A program made the translations under genes and the position numbers. A model generated the notes under the pieces. That model worked only from the letters and a program-made list of their open reading frames with translations, was not told where the DNA came from and did no database searches. A stretch of DNA of 64,000 nt from Dyella dinghuensis (lineage in GTDB: Bacteria > Pseudomonadota > Gammaproteobacteria > Xanthomonadales > Rhodanobacteraceae): assembly GCF_003977615.1 (NCBI RefSeq), contig NZ_RYZR01000001.1, positions 124,001 to 188,000 on the forward strand. The letters run 5' to 3'. The first letter of the stretch is position 1. The number at the start of each line of letters is the position of its first letter. This document shows, in pieces, positions 8,936-17,941 of the stretch.

Positions 8936-9073
8936 ACGGTCATCTCCGGGTAGGGGTGAAACCAACGGGATAAGCATATTGATCTGTACAGACGGCATAA
9001 ATGTCGCGATCATGAGCGCTGTGTTCGGAAAACATGAACAATCTGGCGGCGCTGATCGATACGCGGAGCGGCT
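8936..9073. promoter_or_regulatory. Divergent SDR/LysR control region
   Basis: The 138-base gap between the SDR gene (minus) and the LysR gene (plus) must hold both promoters. LysR proteins normally bind T-N11-A sites in such gaps; several A+T-rich partial matches exist around 8975-9030 but none is strong enough to name. The ribosome binding sites of both genes lie at its ends. Confidence 0.4.
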
Positions 9074-9979
9074 ATGAATCGCATCGAAGCCATGCATATC
9101 TTTGTTCGAGTGGCCGAGCTGGCCAGCTTCACCAAGGCCGCCGATCACTTGGGGCTGCCCAAGGCAAGCGTCTCCACGGCCGTGCAACAGTTGGAAGCAC
9201 AATTAGGCACGCAGCTGCTGCATCGAACCACGCGCAAAGTACAGATGACGCAAGACGGCCAGCGCTTTTACGAGCGCGCCAAGAGCTTACTCGCCGACAT
9301 GGATGAGCTTGGTGCCATGTTTCAGCATGCGCCGCAGTCCTTGCGTGGACGTTTGCGCGTCGATATGAACAGCAGCATCGCACGGCATCAGGTGATTCCG
9401 CGATTGCCCGAATTCATGCGCGAGCACCCGCAGATCGAAGTGGAATTGAGCTGCTCCGATCGGCGCGTCGATGTTGTCGGTGAAGGTTTCGATTGCGTGG
9501 TACGCGTGGGAACGCTCGAAGATTCCAGTCTTGTCGCACGACCGTTGGGGACGCTGCGCATCGTCAACTGCGCGAGTCCTGCATACATCGAGCGGCACGG
9601 CGCGCCGCTCGAGCTCTGCGATCTGGCCAACCATCACATGATCCACTACGTATCGACGCTGGGTCAGCGGCCGCCGGGCTTTGAGTATCTGGAAGGTTCA
9701 ACCTGCCGATACGAGCCGATGCGCGGCGTATTTACCGTCAACAGCATTGACGCGTATGAAGCGGGTTGCCTGGCCGGGTTGGGCATTATCCAGTCGCCAT
9801 GCACAGGCATGCGGAAATGGCTCCAGCAAGGTGCGCTGGTGGAAGTGCTGCCTCAGTATCACGCCGAACCGATGACGGTGTCGCTGATTTATGCGCAGCG
9901 CCGCAATATTTCCGTGCGCGTGCAGACATTCATGGATTGGCTGGCGCACGTCATCGTGCCGTATCTCGATGAGGTTTGA
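9074..9979 (+). CDS. LysR-family transcriptional regulator
   Basis: This 301-residue protein has the LysR N-terminal winged helix-turn-helix (residues 1-60; AELASFTKAADHLGLPKASVSTAVQQLE split over 15-42) and a periplasmic-binding-like effector domain from about residue 90 to 295, with RLRVDMNSS as the usual entry strand. The subfamily resembles the one that controls neighbouring SDR or quinone-reductase genes (close to DmlR/AaeR-type members). It diverges from the SDR gene, its likely target, and probably represses its own transcription. A terminator follows the stop. The effector is unknown. Confidence 0.9.
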   Translation: MNRIEAMHIFVRVAELASFTKAADHLGLPKASVSTAVQQLEAQLGTQLLHRTTRKVQMTQDGQRFYERAKSLLADMDELGAMFQHAPQSLRGRLRVDMNSSIARHQVIPRLPEFMREHPQIEVELSCSDRRVDVVGEGFDCVVRVGTLEDSSLVARPLGTLRIVNCASPAYIERHGAPLELCDLANHHMIHYVSTLGQRPPGFEYLEGSTCRYEPMRGVFTVNSIDAYEAGCLAGLGIIQSPCTGMRKWLQQGALVEVLPQYHAEPMTVSLIYAQRRNISVRVQTFMDWLAHVIVPYLDEV

Positions 9980-9985
9980 CGAATG

Positions 9986-10022
9986 AGCCGGGTGCAAGCA
10001 GCGATCACGCCCGGCTTTTGCT
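9986..10022 (+). terminator. Intrinsic terminator after the LysR gene
   Basis: AGCCGGG (9986-9992) pairs with CCCGGCT (10010-10016), followed by TTTGCTT. It begins 7 bases after the LysR stop and lies before the convergent DUF2059 gene. Confidence 0.6.
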
Positions 10023-10043
10023 TATCGTCCGGCGGGCATTACT

Positions 10044-10583
10044 TCACTTCGAGCTGCCCTGGCCCTTCTTGCTCGCTTCATACGTCTGAAGCTGGCTGAT
10101 GGTGTCCTGATTGATCTGCTGGATCTGCGGCATGATGTTGGCGATATACGTCTTCATTTGCATCATGCTTTGCTGCATGACTAGCGGCAATTTTTCGATC
10201 ACCGCCTGTCCGGTCGTCGACTTGTAAAACGCGATCATGTCGTTGACTTCTTTTTGGGTAAACGTAGTGCGATAAACATTCATGTACATGGGCGATATCT
10301 TGTCCCATGACAATTCGCGCAGAATCACGCCGTGAACTTTGTCAAGCTGGCTGTCGAGGATTTTTTGTTCCTGGGCATCCAATGTGCGGCCATTCAAAGC
10401 CTGCTGAACGGCGCTGCGGCCGAGCGCATCGCTCTGCCCAATGATCGTGTCCACGATTTTATGCGCCTGCATCACATCAAGCAGTTCACGCACCGACGCA
10501 TCGCTGGGCGGTTGATCGGCGAAGGCAAAAGTTGGGCTCAACGAAAAAAGACAAAGCAGGACGCTCGCTGTCCATACACGCAT
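10044..10583 (-). CDS. DUF2059 periplasmic protein
   Basis: This 179-residue protein has a signal peptide ending near residue 22 (TFAFA), then the all-helical DUF2059 domain. The recognisable family core is YRTTFTQKEVNDMIAFYKS followed by TGQAVIEKLP, in which the family conserves the F-x-x-x-E-x-x-x-x-x-F-Y pattern. DUF2059 proteins are exported and of unknown function, often linked with envelope stress or division genes. The start at 10583 is preferred because GAGGT stands 7 bases upstream; a GTG 9 bases further out overlaps that site. It is a single gene convergent with the LysR gene. Confidence 0.85.
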   Translation of the reverse strand: MRVWTASVLLCLFSLSPTFAFADQPPSDASVRELLDVMQAHKIVDTIIGQSDALGRSAVQQALNGRTLDAQEQKILDSQLDKVHGVILRELSWDKISPMYMNVYRTTFTQKEVNDMIAFYKSTTGQAVIEKLPLVMQQSMMQMKTYIANIMPQIQQINQDTISQLQTYEASKKGQGSSK

Positions 10584-10839
10584 GATGTGCACCTCAGATA
10601 ATGTGATTCCCCAGCCATCGGTTCAGCTTTGGCTGCGATGGTCGTCACAGTAGATCATTACAAGGTCGTCATCTCAATCGCCGGATGCCAGCGCGACGGC
10701 AAAAGAACCGGAAATGTCATGGAGGGCGTCTACCTTAAGCGAGGTCCTGCGCGATCGCAAAAACCTGTCGTTGATCGAATCGCGACATCGAACATGACGT
10801 AATGACAGCCCCGATGCCCAAACCAGAAGGTGACACTGT

Positions 10840-12288
10840 ATGTCTGCAACCGGCGCGAGTCCGCTCTCGGCGATCAACCACATTGTCGTTTTAATGCTGG
10901 AGAACCGATCGTTCGATCACATGCTTGGTTTTCTTTATACGAGCGCCGGCAATGTGTCTCCGGCAGGGCAGGCGTACGAAGGATTGACAGGTAAGGAATC
11001 CAATCCAGGCGTGAGCGGCTCGGCGCCGGTCACGGTGTACAAAATACAAGGCGGTACCACCAGCACGTATTTTATGCCGGGCGCGGACCCTGGCGAGGGA
11101 TATTCCGCCACCAATTCTCAGCTGTTCGGCAGTACCACGGCGCCGACACCGCCGGTGGCTACGAATAACGGCTTTATCAGCGATTTCTCCTACACCCTCG
11201 GGTGGGAGTCGAAAGAAAAAGATTCGGTGCTGCCAGGCACCGTGGCAAACGACATCATGGGCATGCATACGACCGAAACGTTGCCGGTGTTGTCGGCCCT
11301 CGCGCAGGGTTTCGCGGTGTGCGATTACTGGTACGGGTCTGCGCCGACCGAAACACTGCCAAACCGCGCGTTCCTCCATTCCGCGACGTCGCAAGGGCAC
11401 ATGGATGACAAGACCAAAACATTCACGTCACCGACGATTTTTGCGTCGCTGACCAAGCAGAATGTCAGCTGGATGATCTGCGGCTACGATGCCGATCCGC
11501 TGACACGCATGACCTTCACCGATTTGACCAGTGCACCCGATGCCAACTTCGGCGAGTTCGCGGCTTTCCAGGCAGCCGCTGCGAACGGCACGCTTGCGTC
11601 TTACACCTTTCTCGAGCCGAGTTGGGGGTCGAAAGGTAATAGCCAGCATCCCAACTACGACGTCTCGCTTGGCGAGCAGCTGATCCACGATACGTACTAC
11701 GCGTTGCGCAATGGCCCGTTGTGGAATCAGACGCTGTTGATTGTGCTTTACGACGAACACGGTGGCTGCTACGACCACGTTGCCCCGCCGTCGGGTGCGG
11801 TTCCGCCGGATAACTCCGCCGGGGAATATGGATTCGATTTCACTCGCTTCGGGCCACGTGTGCCGGCGTTGCTGATTTCGCCATTGATTCGTGCAGGAAC
11901 GGTGTTTCGCGTGCCCGCAGGTTCCATGCCGCTCGATCACACATCCGTTCTGAAAACGATCGAGTTGCGCTGGAATGTGCCTTCCTTGACAGCACGCGAC
12001 GCAGCTGCACCGGATGTGGGCGCGGTGCTGAGTCTTTCCACGCCGCGTACGGATGATCCCTTGGCTGGTGTGGTCGTGCCGACGTCGACCGGTACAAACC
12101 CATCTGCGAACAAGCCGTCGCATTTGCAGGAAGTGTATGCGGACCTCGTGTCGCGGTTACCTGTGCCCGATGCAGTGAACGGTACGTATCATTCGCTGCC
12201 CAAACTCGTCACCGGCGACGATTACGATCGATACATTCGTGATCGATTGACCGCGTGGAAAGCGAGCCGGCACGATTCGAAGTCGTGA
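10840..12288 (+). CDS. Phosphoesterase family protein (phospholipase C / acid phosphatase type)
   Basis: This 482-residue protein belongs to the phosphoesterase family of bacterial phospholipases C and AcpA-type acid phosphatases. Family motifs are intact: ENRSFDHMLG at about residue 21, PTETLPNRAF around 168 with the probable nucleophile region, and LYDEHGGCYDHV around 305 with metal-binding Asp/Glu/His. It begins directly with the domain and shows no signal peptide or Tat motif, unlike most secreted relatives, so it may be cytosolic or exported by a non-classical route. The C-terminal phospholipase domain of the phosphocholine-specific enzymes is missing. It is a single-gene unit; phospholipid versus phosphomonoester specificity cannot be decided. 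Confidence 0.88.
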   Translation: MSATGASPLSAINHIVVLMLENRSFDHMLGFLYTSAGNVSPAGQAYEGLTGKESNPGVSGSAPVTVYKIQGGTTSTYFMPGADPGEGYSATNSQLFGSTTAPTPPVATNNGFISDFSYTLGWESKEKDSVLPGTVANDIMGMHTTETLPVLSALAQGFAVCDYWYGSAPTETLPNRAFLHSATSQGHMDDKTKTFTSPTIFASLTKQNVSWMICGYDADPLTRMTFTDLTSAPDANFGEFAAFQAAAANGTLASYTFLEPSWGSKGNSQHPNYDVSLGEQLIHDTYYALRNGPLWNQTLLIVLYDEHGGCYDHVAPPSGAVPPDNSAGEYGFDFTRFGPRVPALLISPLIRAGTVFRVPAGSMPLDHTSVLKTIELRWNVPSLTARDAAAPDVGAVLSLSTPRTDDPLAGVVVPTSTGTNPSANKPSHLQEVYADLVSRLPVPDAVNGTYHSLPKLVTGDDYDRYIRDRLTAWKASRHDSKS

Positions 12289-12299
12289 CGCTGCAGGCG

Positions 12300-13034
12300 T
12301 TACGACTTCGCCTTGAACGTCACGACGAGCACGTCACGATGCGCCGGCTCCGAGGGATCAAGCGGCGTGACAGCGGTCACGCCATGAAACACGCGAGGGT
12401 CGTGAATCAGTGCCGCATCGAGAGGGTGCGTCAGCGTGAAATCGCCCAGCGGCTTTCCGTCCGGCGTGTGGATGGTGGTCGTACCGCTTGCGATGTTGTG
12501 CCGGTCGATCAGCAAAACCAACACAAAATCGACGCCATCGCGATGGCTTCCTTCCGGCGTCGGTTCACCCGCGTTTTCGACGCTCGCTTCAATGCGGAAT
12601 TGATGAACTTCCACATGCCAGTTCAGCGTCTGTGGTGCCAGCGAACTGAAGAAGCCGTTGCAGAACGCTAGTATCGTTTGCAGGCTGGCGCCGTTGGCAA
12701 TGGCAGGTTCGACAGGTTCGAACCAGCGCTGGATATCGCCTTGCAGCGTGTTGTATTGCAATGACTGATAGTGCGGCTGGTGCGGTTCCAACTGCACGGT
12801 GCCCTGTGCGTTCGCCGAGAACGTCGCGTGGCGCCGGCGGCGAAATCGCCCCTTGGCCGCAAGATAGGAATCGGGGCCAAGCTGGTTCCAGCTATCGGCG
12901 AAGGCCTGCCAATCGGACAACGCTCCAACCGATTCAAACAGCGGCTGCATGGTCTGGGCCGTTACGAAACAGAAGCCCTCGCGCTGCATGGCATGAAGCA
13001 AAGGGGAAACCAGCGGTTCGGCGTGCTTTTGCAT
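12300..13034 (-). CDS. 2OG-Fe dioxygenase family protein
   Basis: This 244-residue protein matches the small 2OG-Fe dioxygenase family (PF10014 type). The iron-binding HxD is HRDG near residue 172, the distal His is in RVFHGV near 218, and a basic residue for 2-oxoglutarate binding is available in AHRDVLVVTFK at the C-terminus. Members hydroxylate free amino acids or small molecules in several bacteria, including isoleucine dioxygenase-like enzymes. The gene lies downstream of exbD on the same strand, but a terminator sits between them. It converges with the phosphoesterase gene, whose stop is 11 bases away. Confidence 0.82.
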   Translation of the reverse strand: MQKHAEPLVSPLLHAMQREGFCFVTAQTMQPLFESVGALSDWQAFADSWNQLGPDSYLAAKGRFRRRRHATFSANAQGTVQLEPHQPHYQSLQYNTLQGDIQRWFEPVEPAIANGASLQTILAFCNGFFSSLAPQTLNWHVEVHQFRIEASVENAGEPTPEGSHRDGVDFVLVLLIDRHNIASGTTTIHTPDGKPLGDFTLTHPLDAALIHDPRVFHGVTAVTPLDPSEPAHRDVLVVTFKAKS

Positions 13035-13073
13035 CGCTCAATTATACGAGCTATTGCGGGCATTCGTTGGCAT

Positions 13074-13099
13074 GGAAAAGGGCGCCACGCGGGCGCCCT
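13074..13099 (-). terminator. Intrinsic terminator after exbD
   Basis: On the minus strand GGGCGCC pairs with GGCGCCC around a 5-base loop and is followed by TTTTCC. It lies 20 bases after the exbD stop codon. Confidence 0.65.
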
Positions 13100-13118
13100 G
13101 AACTCGTGCACGTGCAGA

Positions 13119-13520
13119 TCAAAACTGACCGAGTATGTTGATGCGTTCGATGCCTTGTGCCTTCGCATTCGCCAGGACGCGAGCCACCGTGTCGTAATCC
13201 ACGCCATCCGCAGCGGCGATATCCAGTGCGGGCTGTTTGGGTAGTGCACCGGCGAGAGCAAGCTGCGTGACCAGTTGATTGTGATCGATCGGCGTGTCGT
13301 TCCAATACATCTGTCCGTCTTCATGGATGGCCAGATGAATCGGCGTTAGCGGGTCTGTCATTGCTTTGGACGAGGACTGCGGCAGATCCATTGCGGTCTT
13401 ATGCGTAACGATCGGCGAGGTGATCATGAAAATGATCAGCAACACCAGCAAGACATCAACCAGCGGTGTGACGTTGATGCTAGCCATGACGTCATTGGAA
13501 ACACGTGCAGAGAAAGCCAT
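13119..13520 (-). CDS. exbD: ExbD/TolR-family biopolymer transport protein
   Basis: This 133-residue protein has one transmembrane helix (about residues 16-38, with the conserved Asp in INVTPLVDVLLVLLI at about residue 22) and a periplasmic domain ending in the family's IERINILGQF-like strand. ExbD works with ExbB to pass proton-motive energy to TonB. No ExbB or TonB gene lies nearby, so this is an orphan ExbD; Xanthomonadales commonly carry extra copies. GGGAGGAAG precedes the ATG. The upstream hydrolase gene on the same strand is 126 bases away. Confidence 0.9.
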   Translation of the reverse strand: MAFSARVSNDVMASINVTPLVDVLLVLLIIFMITSPIVTHKTAMDLPQSSSKAMTDPLTPIHLAIHEDGQMYWNDTPIDHNQLVTQLALAGALPKQPALDIAAADGVDYDTVARVLANAKAQGIERINILGQF

Positions 13521-13646
13521 GATTCTTCCTCCCGGGCATGCGTGCGGTTGTCGATGTTGGTAGGCCCGGCAGATTGCGGGGAACCGGGCGGCTTCAGCTT
13601 ACTGCGGGTTTTTATCGAAGGATAGATAGCTTGGTAAGCGGGGCCG

Positions 13647-14498
13647 CTAAAGCGACTTTGCAATCTCGTCGAAGTGATTGCACAGAGTCGAAATGTGCCC
13701 GTCGTGCGGATAGGTTACGAGCGTAGCCGTGGGCAATGTCGCCAAGGTATCTTTCACCAGGGCGAGCGGCACGTTGGCGTCCCTTGCACCATGAAAAACA
13801 TGGAGCGGCGTGTGGATATCCTGCAGACGAATGTCGAGCTGTTGTGCATACATGCGCATGTCCCACACAACGCCTTTTTTGCCTTGGCGCAATGCTTCGC
13901 GCAAGGTGAAGCCATAGACTTCGTAGCGTCCCGCTACTTCGAAGGTGTCGTAATCCGGTGGCGGTAGATACCGCTTGAGCTGCGCGAGATCTTTGCCCGC
14001 ACCTTTCGCCAGGTTATTGAGCATGACGCCGAGCAACATCGGCGACCGCTTGGTCAGAAACCAGGCTAGACGGTTTATCGCGGGCAGAGTGGCCAGGGAG
14101 GGATGATTATCCATGCGCCACGCACCCGAAACGATCACAGAGCTGCGCAGCCGCTGAGGGATCTGGCTGGCGCAAGCCGCGACGTAAGCGCCGCCGCCCG
14201 AAAACCCAAGCAGAGAGAATGTATCCAGCTTCAGAACTTCTGCGAGTGCCAGCACATCCACGGGCCAGTTGGAAAAGCCTCGATGTGGCTGAAAACTCGA
14301 TCGGCCCATGCCTGGCCGGTCGGGCGCGATGATGCGCAGCCCATGCTGCGCGAAGACCTCATCGCCGATCAGCAACGGTTCCAGTCGCGATGACGGTGAG
14401 CCGTGAAAGTAAAAGACCGGGCGACCTTCTGGCGAACCGTATTCGGCATACGTCATGACCCTGCCATCGGCAAGTACGACATTGCCCTCGATCGCCAT
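13647..14498 (-). CDS. Alpha/beta-fold hydrolase
   Basis: This 283-residue alpha/beta hydrolase has the oxyanion motif HGSPSSRLE near residue 32, DRPGMG near 60, the nucleophile elbow GFSGGG near 96, the acid in HGARDANVP near 230 and the catalytic His in PHDGHIS near 262. The start at 14498 has GGGAGG 5 bases upstream; an open frame continues further without support. The combination FYFHGSP plus GFSGGG is common in generic esterase or proline-iminopeptidase-like hydrolases. The substrate is unknown. The gene stands between exbD and a terminator. Confidence 0.88.
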   Translation of the reverse strand: MAIEGNVVLADGRVMTYAEYGSPEGRPVFYFHGSPSSRLEPLLIGDEVFAQHGLRIIAPDRPGMGRSSFQPHRGFSNWPVDVLALAEVLKLDTFSLLGFSGGGAYVAACASQIPQRLRSSVIVSGAWRMDNHPSLATLPAINRLAWFLTKRSPMLLGVMLNNLAKGAGKDLAQLKRYLPPPDYDTFEVAGRYEVYGFTLREALRQGKKGVVWDMRMYAQQLDIRLQDIHTPLHVFHGARDANVPLALVKDTLATLPTATLVTYPHDGHISTLCNHFDEIAKSL

Positions 14499-14619
14499 CG
14501 TTACCTCCCGTCGTCGGCTATGGATCCGCGTGTGCATTGTGCACGGTGCCGATCTCTCATAAACGGGCATCGGTCCCGTTTCTCTGCGTGTTGTCCCCAT
14601 TTTGCAACAAATACACAGC

Positions 14620-14670
14620 AAAGAGGCCAGCGATATACCCGGTGTGTCTCGGGCACCTGCTGGCCTCTTT
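14620..14670 (-). terminator. Strong hairpin after the LTXXQ gene
   Basis: A perfect 12-bp inverted repeat (AAAGAGGCCAGC at 14620-14631 with GCTGGCCTCTTT at 14659-14670) encloses a smaller CCCG/CGGG hairpin. It lies 30 bases past the LTXXQ gene stop and ends in TTTGCTG on the minus strand. Confidence 0.6.
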
Positions 14671-14699
14671 GTAGCTACTTTCGTGTGCTAATCGCTTCG

Positions 14700-15245
14700 T
14701 CAGGTCCCTGAAGAGGATGCAGCGGACGATGCACTTGCCGGTTTGGCGGTGTGCTTGTGCATGGCCGGGCGCGGATGCAGCGGACGGTTATGGAACAACG
14801 TATCGGCCGTCTGCTTCTGATCGGGGGTCAGCACGGCGTAGAGGTCGCTCCATGCCGATGCCAGCTTCTGCATCTGATCGGCATGCATCTGCGCGAGCTC
14901 CGCATAGGACTTCATGATGTCGTCGGCGTTCATCGTGGCCATCTTCTGTCTGCGGCCGCTCAAGGCATCGGACGTCTTCTGTGCGTTGTCGCGCATGGTC
15001 TGCGCATAGGCATCCCACTGCTTGGATTGCGCATCGGTAATGCTCAGCTGCGAATGCATCGTGGTGATTTGCTGTTCCACATTGTCCATGCGCCGCTGTG
15101 CATGCGATTTGGCGGCAGTGGACGACGAAGACATGGCGGATGTCGAAGATGCAGACACCGGCGCGGTTTGCGCCCACGCCACGCCAGTGAACATGGCAAG
15201 CGATATCAACGCGGGTACGGCAGCCTTACGAATGGGGTTTTTCAT
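14700..15245 (-). CDS. LTXXQ (Spy/CpxP-like) periplasmic protein
   Basis: This 181-residue protein has a signal peptide ending at about residue 25 (GVAWAQ), a Ser/Ala-rich linker, a helical hairpin core and the family signature LTPDQKQTADTLF near residue 141. Spy and CpxP are periplasmic chaperone-like stress proteins that share this motif. A His/Lys-rich tail (MHKHTAK) follows, which could bind metal. The next gene upstream on the same strand encodes another small exported protein, and a strong terminator lies downstream. Confidence 0.8.
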   Translation of the reverse strand: MKNPIRKAAVPALISLAMFTGVAWAQTAPVSASSTSAMSSSSTAAKSHAQRRMDNVEQQITTMHSQLSITDAQSKQWDAYAQTMRDNAQKTSDALSGRRQKMATMNADDIMKSYAELAQMHADQMQKLASAWSDLYAVLTPDQKQTADTLFHNRPLHPRPAMHKHTAKPASASSAASSSGT

Positions 15246-15303
15246 GGTGTGAACTCCAATTCATGAGTGCGGATCGAAGACGGCTTCAAAGCGCGTGTTG
15301 GCT

Positions 15304-15654
15304 TCAATACCCGGGAGGTGGCGGCGCGCCGTTGTCGTAATAGACCACGCCAGGCGGCGGAGGTGGAGGCGGTGACGCATACACCACGCCCGGCGGCGGC
15401 GCGGCGGCAGCCGCATTGGAATTGGCGATGGCAGCGCCCGCGACGACACCCAGCAGGGCACCGGCAATGAGTGCACCGCCGTTGTCTCCTCCTCTGCGGC
15501 GTGGGCCGTAATAACGGGGCGGCGGTGGACGACCGTAACCCGGCCGTGGGCGATGGTATTGCGCATCGACTGAAAACGAGGAAGTCATCACCGTGACGGC
15601 GATGGCCACGCAGGTCAATGTTCGGTGTAACGGAATGCGAGAGGTGCGAGTCAT
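15304..15654 (-). CDS. Small exported Pro/Gly-rich protein
   Basis: This 116-residue protein has a signal peptide (cleavage near residue 31, SVDAQ), a Pro/Arg/Tyr-rich segment, then a glycine-zipper-like hydrophobic stretch (GGALIAGALLGVVAGAA) that could span or associate with the outer membrane, and a Pro-rich tail. The chosen ATG has GAGGG about 8 bases upstream; the longer open frame starts without support. Glycine-zipper proteins of this kind are common in Xanthomonadales envelopes. It may share a transcript with the LTXXQ gene 58 bases downstream. Confidence 0.65.
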   Translation of the reverse strand: MTRTSRIPLHRTLTCVAIAVTVMTSSFSVDAQYHRPRPGYGRPPPPRYYGPRRRGGDNGGALIAGALLGVVAGAAIANSNAAAAAPPPGVVYASPPPPPPPGVVYYDNGAPPPPGY

Positions 15655-16020
15655 CAACTTACCCTCCTCAGTGTGCAGCGTTTGTCGCAGGCATCCGGCC
15701 AGCATTGGCTGCTTGCGAAGATGGAAGTGCTCGGGGCGATATCGAGCGATGAGTACAACGTCTGACTCATCATCACTATTCGCCGTACCCCGGAGTCTAT
15801 GCCAAATCATGTGTAGGTTTATTCAAACCGATCTGCCGCGTGGGGTCCGGTTCATTCAGGTGCCTAGCCTGATGGCGATACGTCGCCTTTAGCCTGAAAA
15901 ACGCACAGGAAGCGTTTGACATCTGTCACTGGCCGCCAAATCGGCTAATCCCACAATAGCCAGGAACGAAGCGGGCCGCATTTCCCGGGCCGCAGGGGTT
16001 CAACCTAAACAGGTGTAATC
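15655..16020. other. Intergenic region, divergent promoters expected
   Basis: These 366 bases separate the Pro/Gly-rich gene (minus) from the FrsA-like hydrolase gene (plus). I see no coding sequence or strong hairpin; an AGGTGT ribosome binding site for the right-hand gene lies at 16010-16016. Confidence 0.4.
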
Positions 16021-17322
16021 ATGCTGAGGCGATTCATTTTTGGCGTGCTGCTGCTCGCAGTGGCTGTCATCGGGTGGCAGGTCCTGGCCAAACCGGAAGA
16101 CCGCGGGAATCCACGCTATTTTGCGGATCAGACGTATAACTTCGAGGCCCTTCGCGTTCTCAACGATATTGCCATCGTTGGCGGCGACACCGCAGATATA
16201 ACGCAAGCCATCGGGCAGATCCGCACAGGCAATGCGAACGATTGGTATACCGCGTGGACCCAGGCGGGCGATCGCGCCATGACATTGGCCGACAACACGA
16301 ACGACGCCGTCTCCAAGGGCAACGCGTTGCTACGCGCGCACAACTACTACCGATCGGCAGAGTTCTTTCTTGCGCCGAACGATTCGCGGCATGCCTTGGT
16401 ATGGAAGAAAAACATCGATGCCTTTTACAAGGGGCTCAATGTGCTTGATGTCAACTACGAACGCATCCAGGTTCCCTATGGCAACCATCATCTGAACGCC
16501 GTTTACTATCCGGGGCCTGCCGGTTCTGAGAACAAACCGTTGCTTGTCGTGGTCGGCGGCTATGACAGCACCATGGAAGAACTGTATTTCCACGTCGCTG
16601 CCGCTGCGCATCAGCGTGGTTATTCCGTGTTGACGTATGAAGGGCCGGGGCAGGGTTCCATCTTGCGCGAACAAGGCCTGGCCTTCACGCCCGAATGGGA
16701 AAAACCCACGGGTGCGGTGCTCGATACCTTTCTTGCGAAACATCCGGTTTCTCAAAAGATCGTGCTGATCGGCGAAAGCATGGGCGGCTATCTCGCGCCA
16801 CGTGCAGCAGCGTTCGATCCGCGCATCAACGGTGTCGTTGCGTACGACGAGTTCTTCGATGGTTATGCGATTGCGACACGACGCGTGCCATCCTTCGTGT
16901 TCTGGTTGCGAGACCATCACTATGATGGAACCTTGCGTTTCCTCAGCGAGCATGGGCCAAAAGATCCGGGTTCGACATGGTCGATGCAGAACGGCATGTG
17001 GGTGTTCGGTGTGAACGATCCCTTTGCAGTCCTGGACGCTTTCAAGCCATATACGCTGGCGTCCGTCGCATCGCGCATCACCGGCGATGTGCTCATTCTC
17101 GCTGGCGCGGACGATCACTTCGTGCCGCTAGATCAGGTCGATGCATTTCAGAAGAGCCTGACGCATGCACGCAGCGTTACCACGAAGGTCTTCGATCGCG
17201 AATCGGGCGGTGGCGAGCATTGCCAGATCGGTGCGGCGAGCCTATGGCACGCGACGCTTTTCGACTGGTTGGCCCAGAAGTATGGCCAGCCCGATCAGGC
17301 GGCTCCGGTCAATCAAAAGTAA
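16021..17322 (+). CDS. FrsA-like alpha/beta hydrolase, membrane-anchored
   Basis: This 433-residue protein begins with a hydrophobic anchor or signal peptide (residues 5-22), a helical N-terminal region (to about 145) and then an alpha/beta hydrolase domain. The nucleophile elbow is GESMGG near residue 245, the acid is in AGADDHFVP near 362 and the catalytic His in GGGEHCQIG near 400. The long helical N-terminus plus this core matches the dienelactone/FrsA and 2,6-dihydroxypseudooxynicotine hydrolase group. It is followed by a DUF3455 gene about 100 bases downstream. The substrate is unknown. Confidence 0.85.
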   Translation: MLRRFIFGVLLLAVAVIGWQVLAKPEDRGNPRYFADQTYNFEALRVLNDIAIVGGDTADITQAIGQIRTGNANDWYTAWTQAGDRAMTLADNTNDAVSKGNALLRAHNYYRSAEFFLAPNDSRHALVWKKNIDAFYKGLNVLDVNYERIQVPYGNHHLNAVYYPGPAGSENKPLLVVVGGYDSTMEELYFHVAAAAHQRGYSVLTYEGPGQGSILREQGLAFTPEWEKPTGAVLDTFLAKHPVSQKIVLIGESMGGYLAPRAAAFDPRINGVVAYDEFFDGYAIATRRVPSFVFWLRDHHYDGTLRFLSEHGPKDPGSTWSMQNGMWVFGVNDPFAVLDAFKPYTLASVASRITGDVLILAGADDHFVPLDQVDAFQKSLTHARSVTTKVFDRESGGGEHCQIGAASLWHATLFDWLAQKYGQPDQAAPVNQK

Positions 17323-17419
17323 GCCGCGACCGGCATAAATGTTTCATCGATCGCCGATAAGATACCGTCACCTGTCGATACAGGTGGCGGTCCCTCGCAT
17401 CGGATTAAGGAGACGTGCT

Positions 17420-17905
17420 GTGCAGAAGTCGTTAATGTGTTGCGCTATCGCGCTTATGACGGTTGGCGGATGGGCCCAGGCTCAAACCGCTCCGAAAAAA
17501 CTGCCGGCCATAGAGGTCCTCGGCAAAGGCGTCCAGATATACACCTGCAAAGCATCCAACGGTGCTTATGCGTGGACCTTGAAGGCACCCGATGCGACCC
17601 TGATCGACGCGAAAGGCAGCGCGATCGGCAAACATTTCGCCGGACCAAGCTGGCAGGCCAACGATGGCAGCACGGTCGTCGGCGAACCCCTGAACGTTTC
17701 AGCCTCGCCTGACGCAGGTGCTGTTGCGTGGCTTGTATTGCATGCCAAGTCCCATACGGGCGACGGTGTCATGGCGAATGTCCAATACATCGTGCGCACA
17801 CATACACAAGGCGGTGTGGCACCCGCTAGCGGCTGCGATGCAAGCCATGCTGGCGCGGAAGTTCGCGTGCCGTACAGCGCCACCTATACCTTCTTCCGCG
17901 GTTGA
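17420..17905 (+). CDS. DUF3455 exported protein
   Basis: This 161-residue protein starts at a GTG with AAGGAG 7 bases upstream. A signal peptide ends at about residue 22 (WAQAQT). The body matches DUF3455: the entry GVQIYTCKASNGAYAWTLKAP region (residues 36-56), GKHFAGPSWQANDGS in the middle, and a C-terminal paired-cysteine segment with the closing PYSATYTFFRG strand. Its function is unknown. It converges with the chaA gene, whose stop is 36 bases away. Confidence 0.82.
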   Translation: MQKSLMCCAIALMTVGGWAQAQTAPKKLPAIEVLGKGVQIYTCKASNGAYAWTLKAPDATLIDAKGSAIGKHFAGPSWQANDGSTVVGEPLNVSASPDAGAVAWLVLHAKSHTGDGVMANVQYIVRTHTQGGVAPASGCDASHAGAEVRVPYSATYTFFRG

Positions 17906-17941
17906 GAGAAGTAGTCCAATCGTGGTGAATGACGGTTGGCG

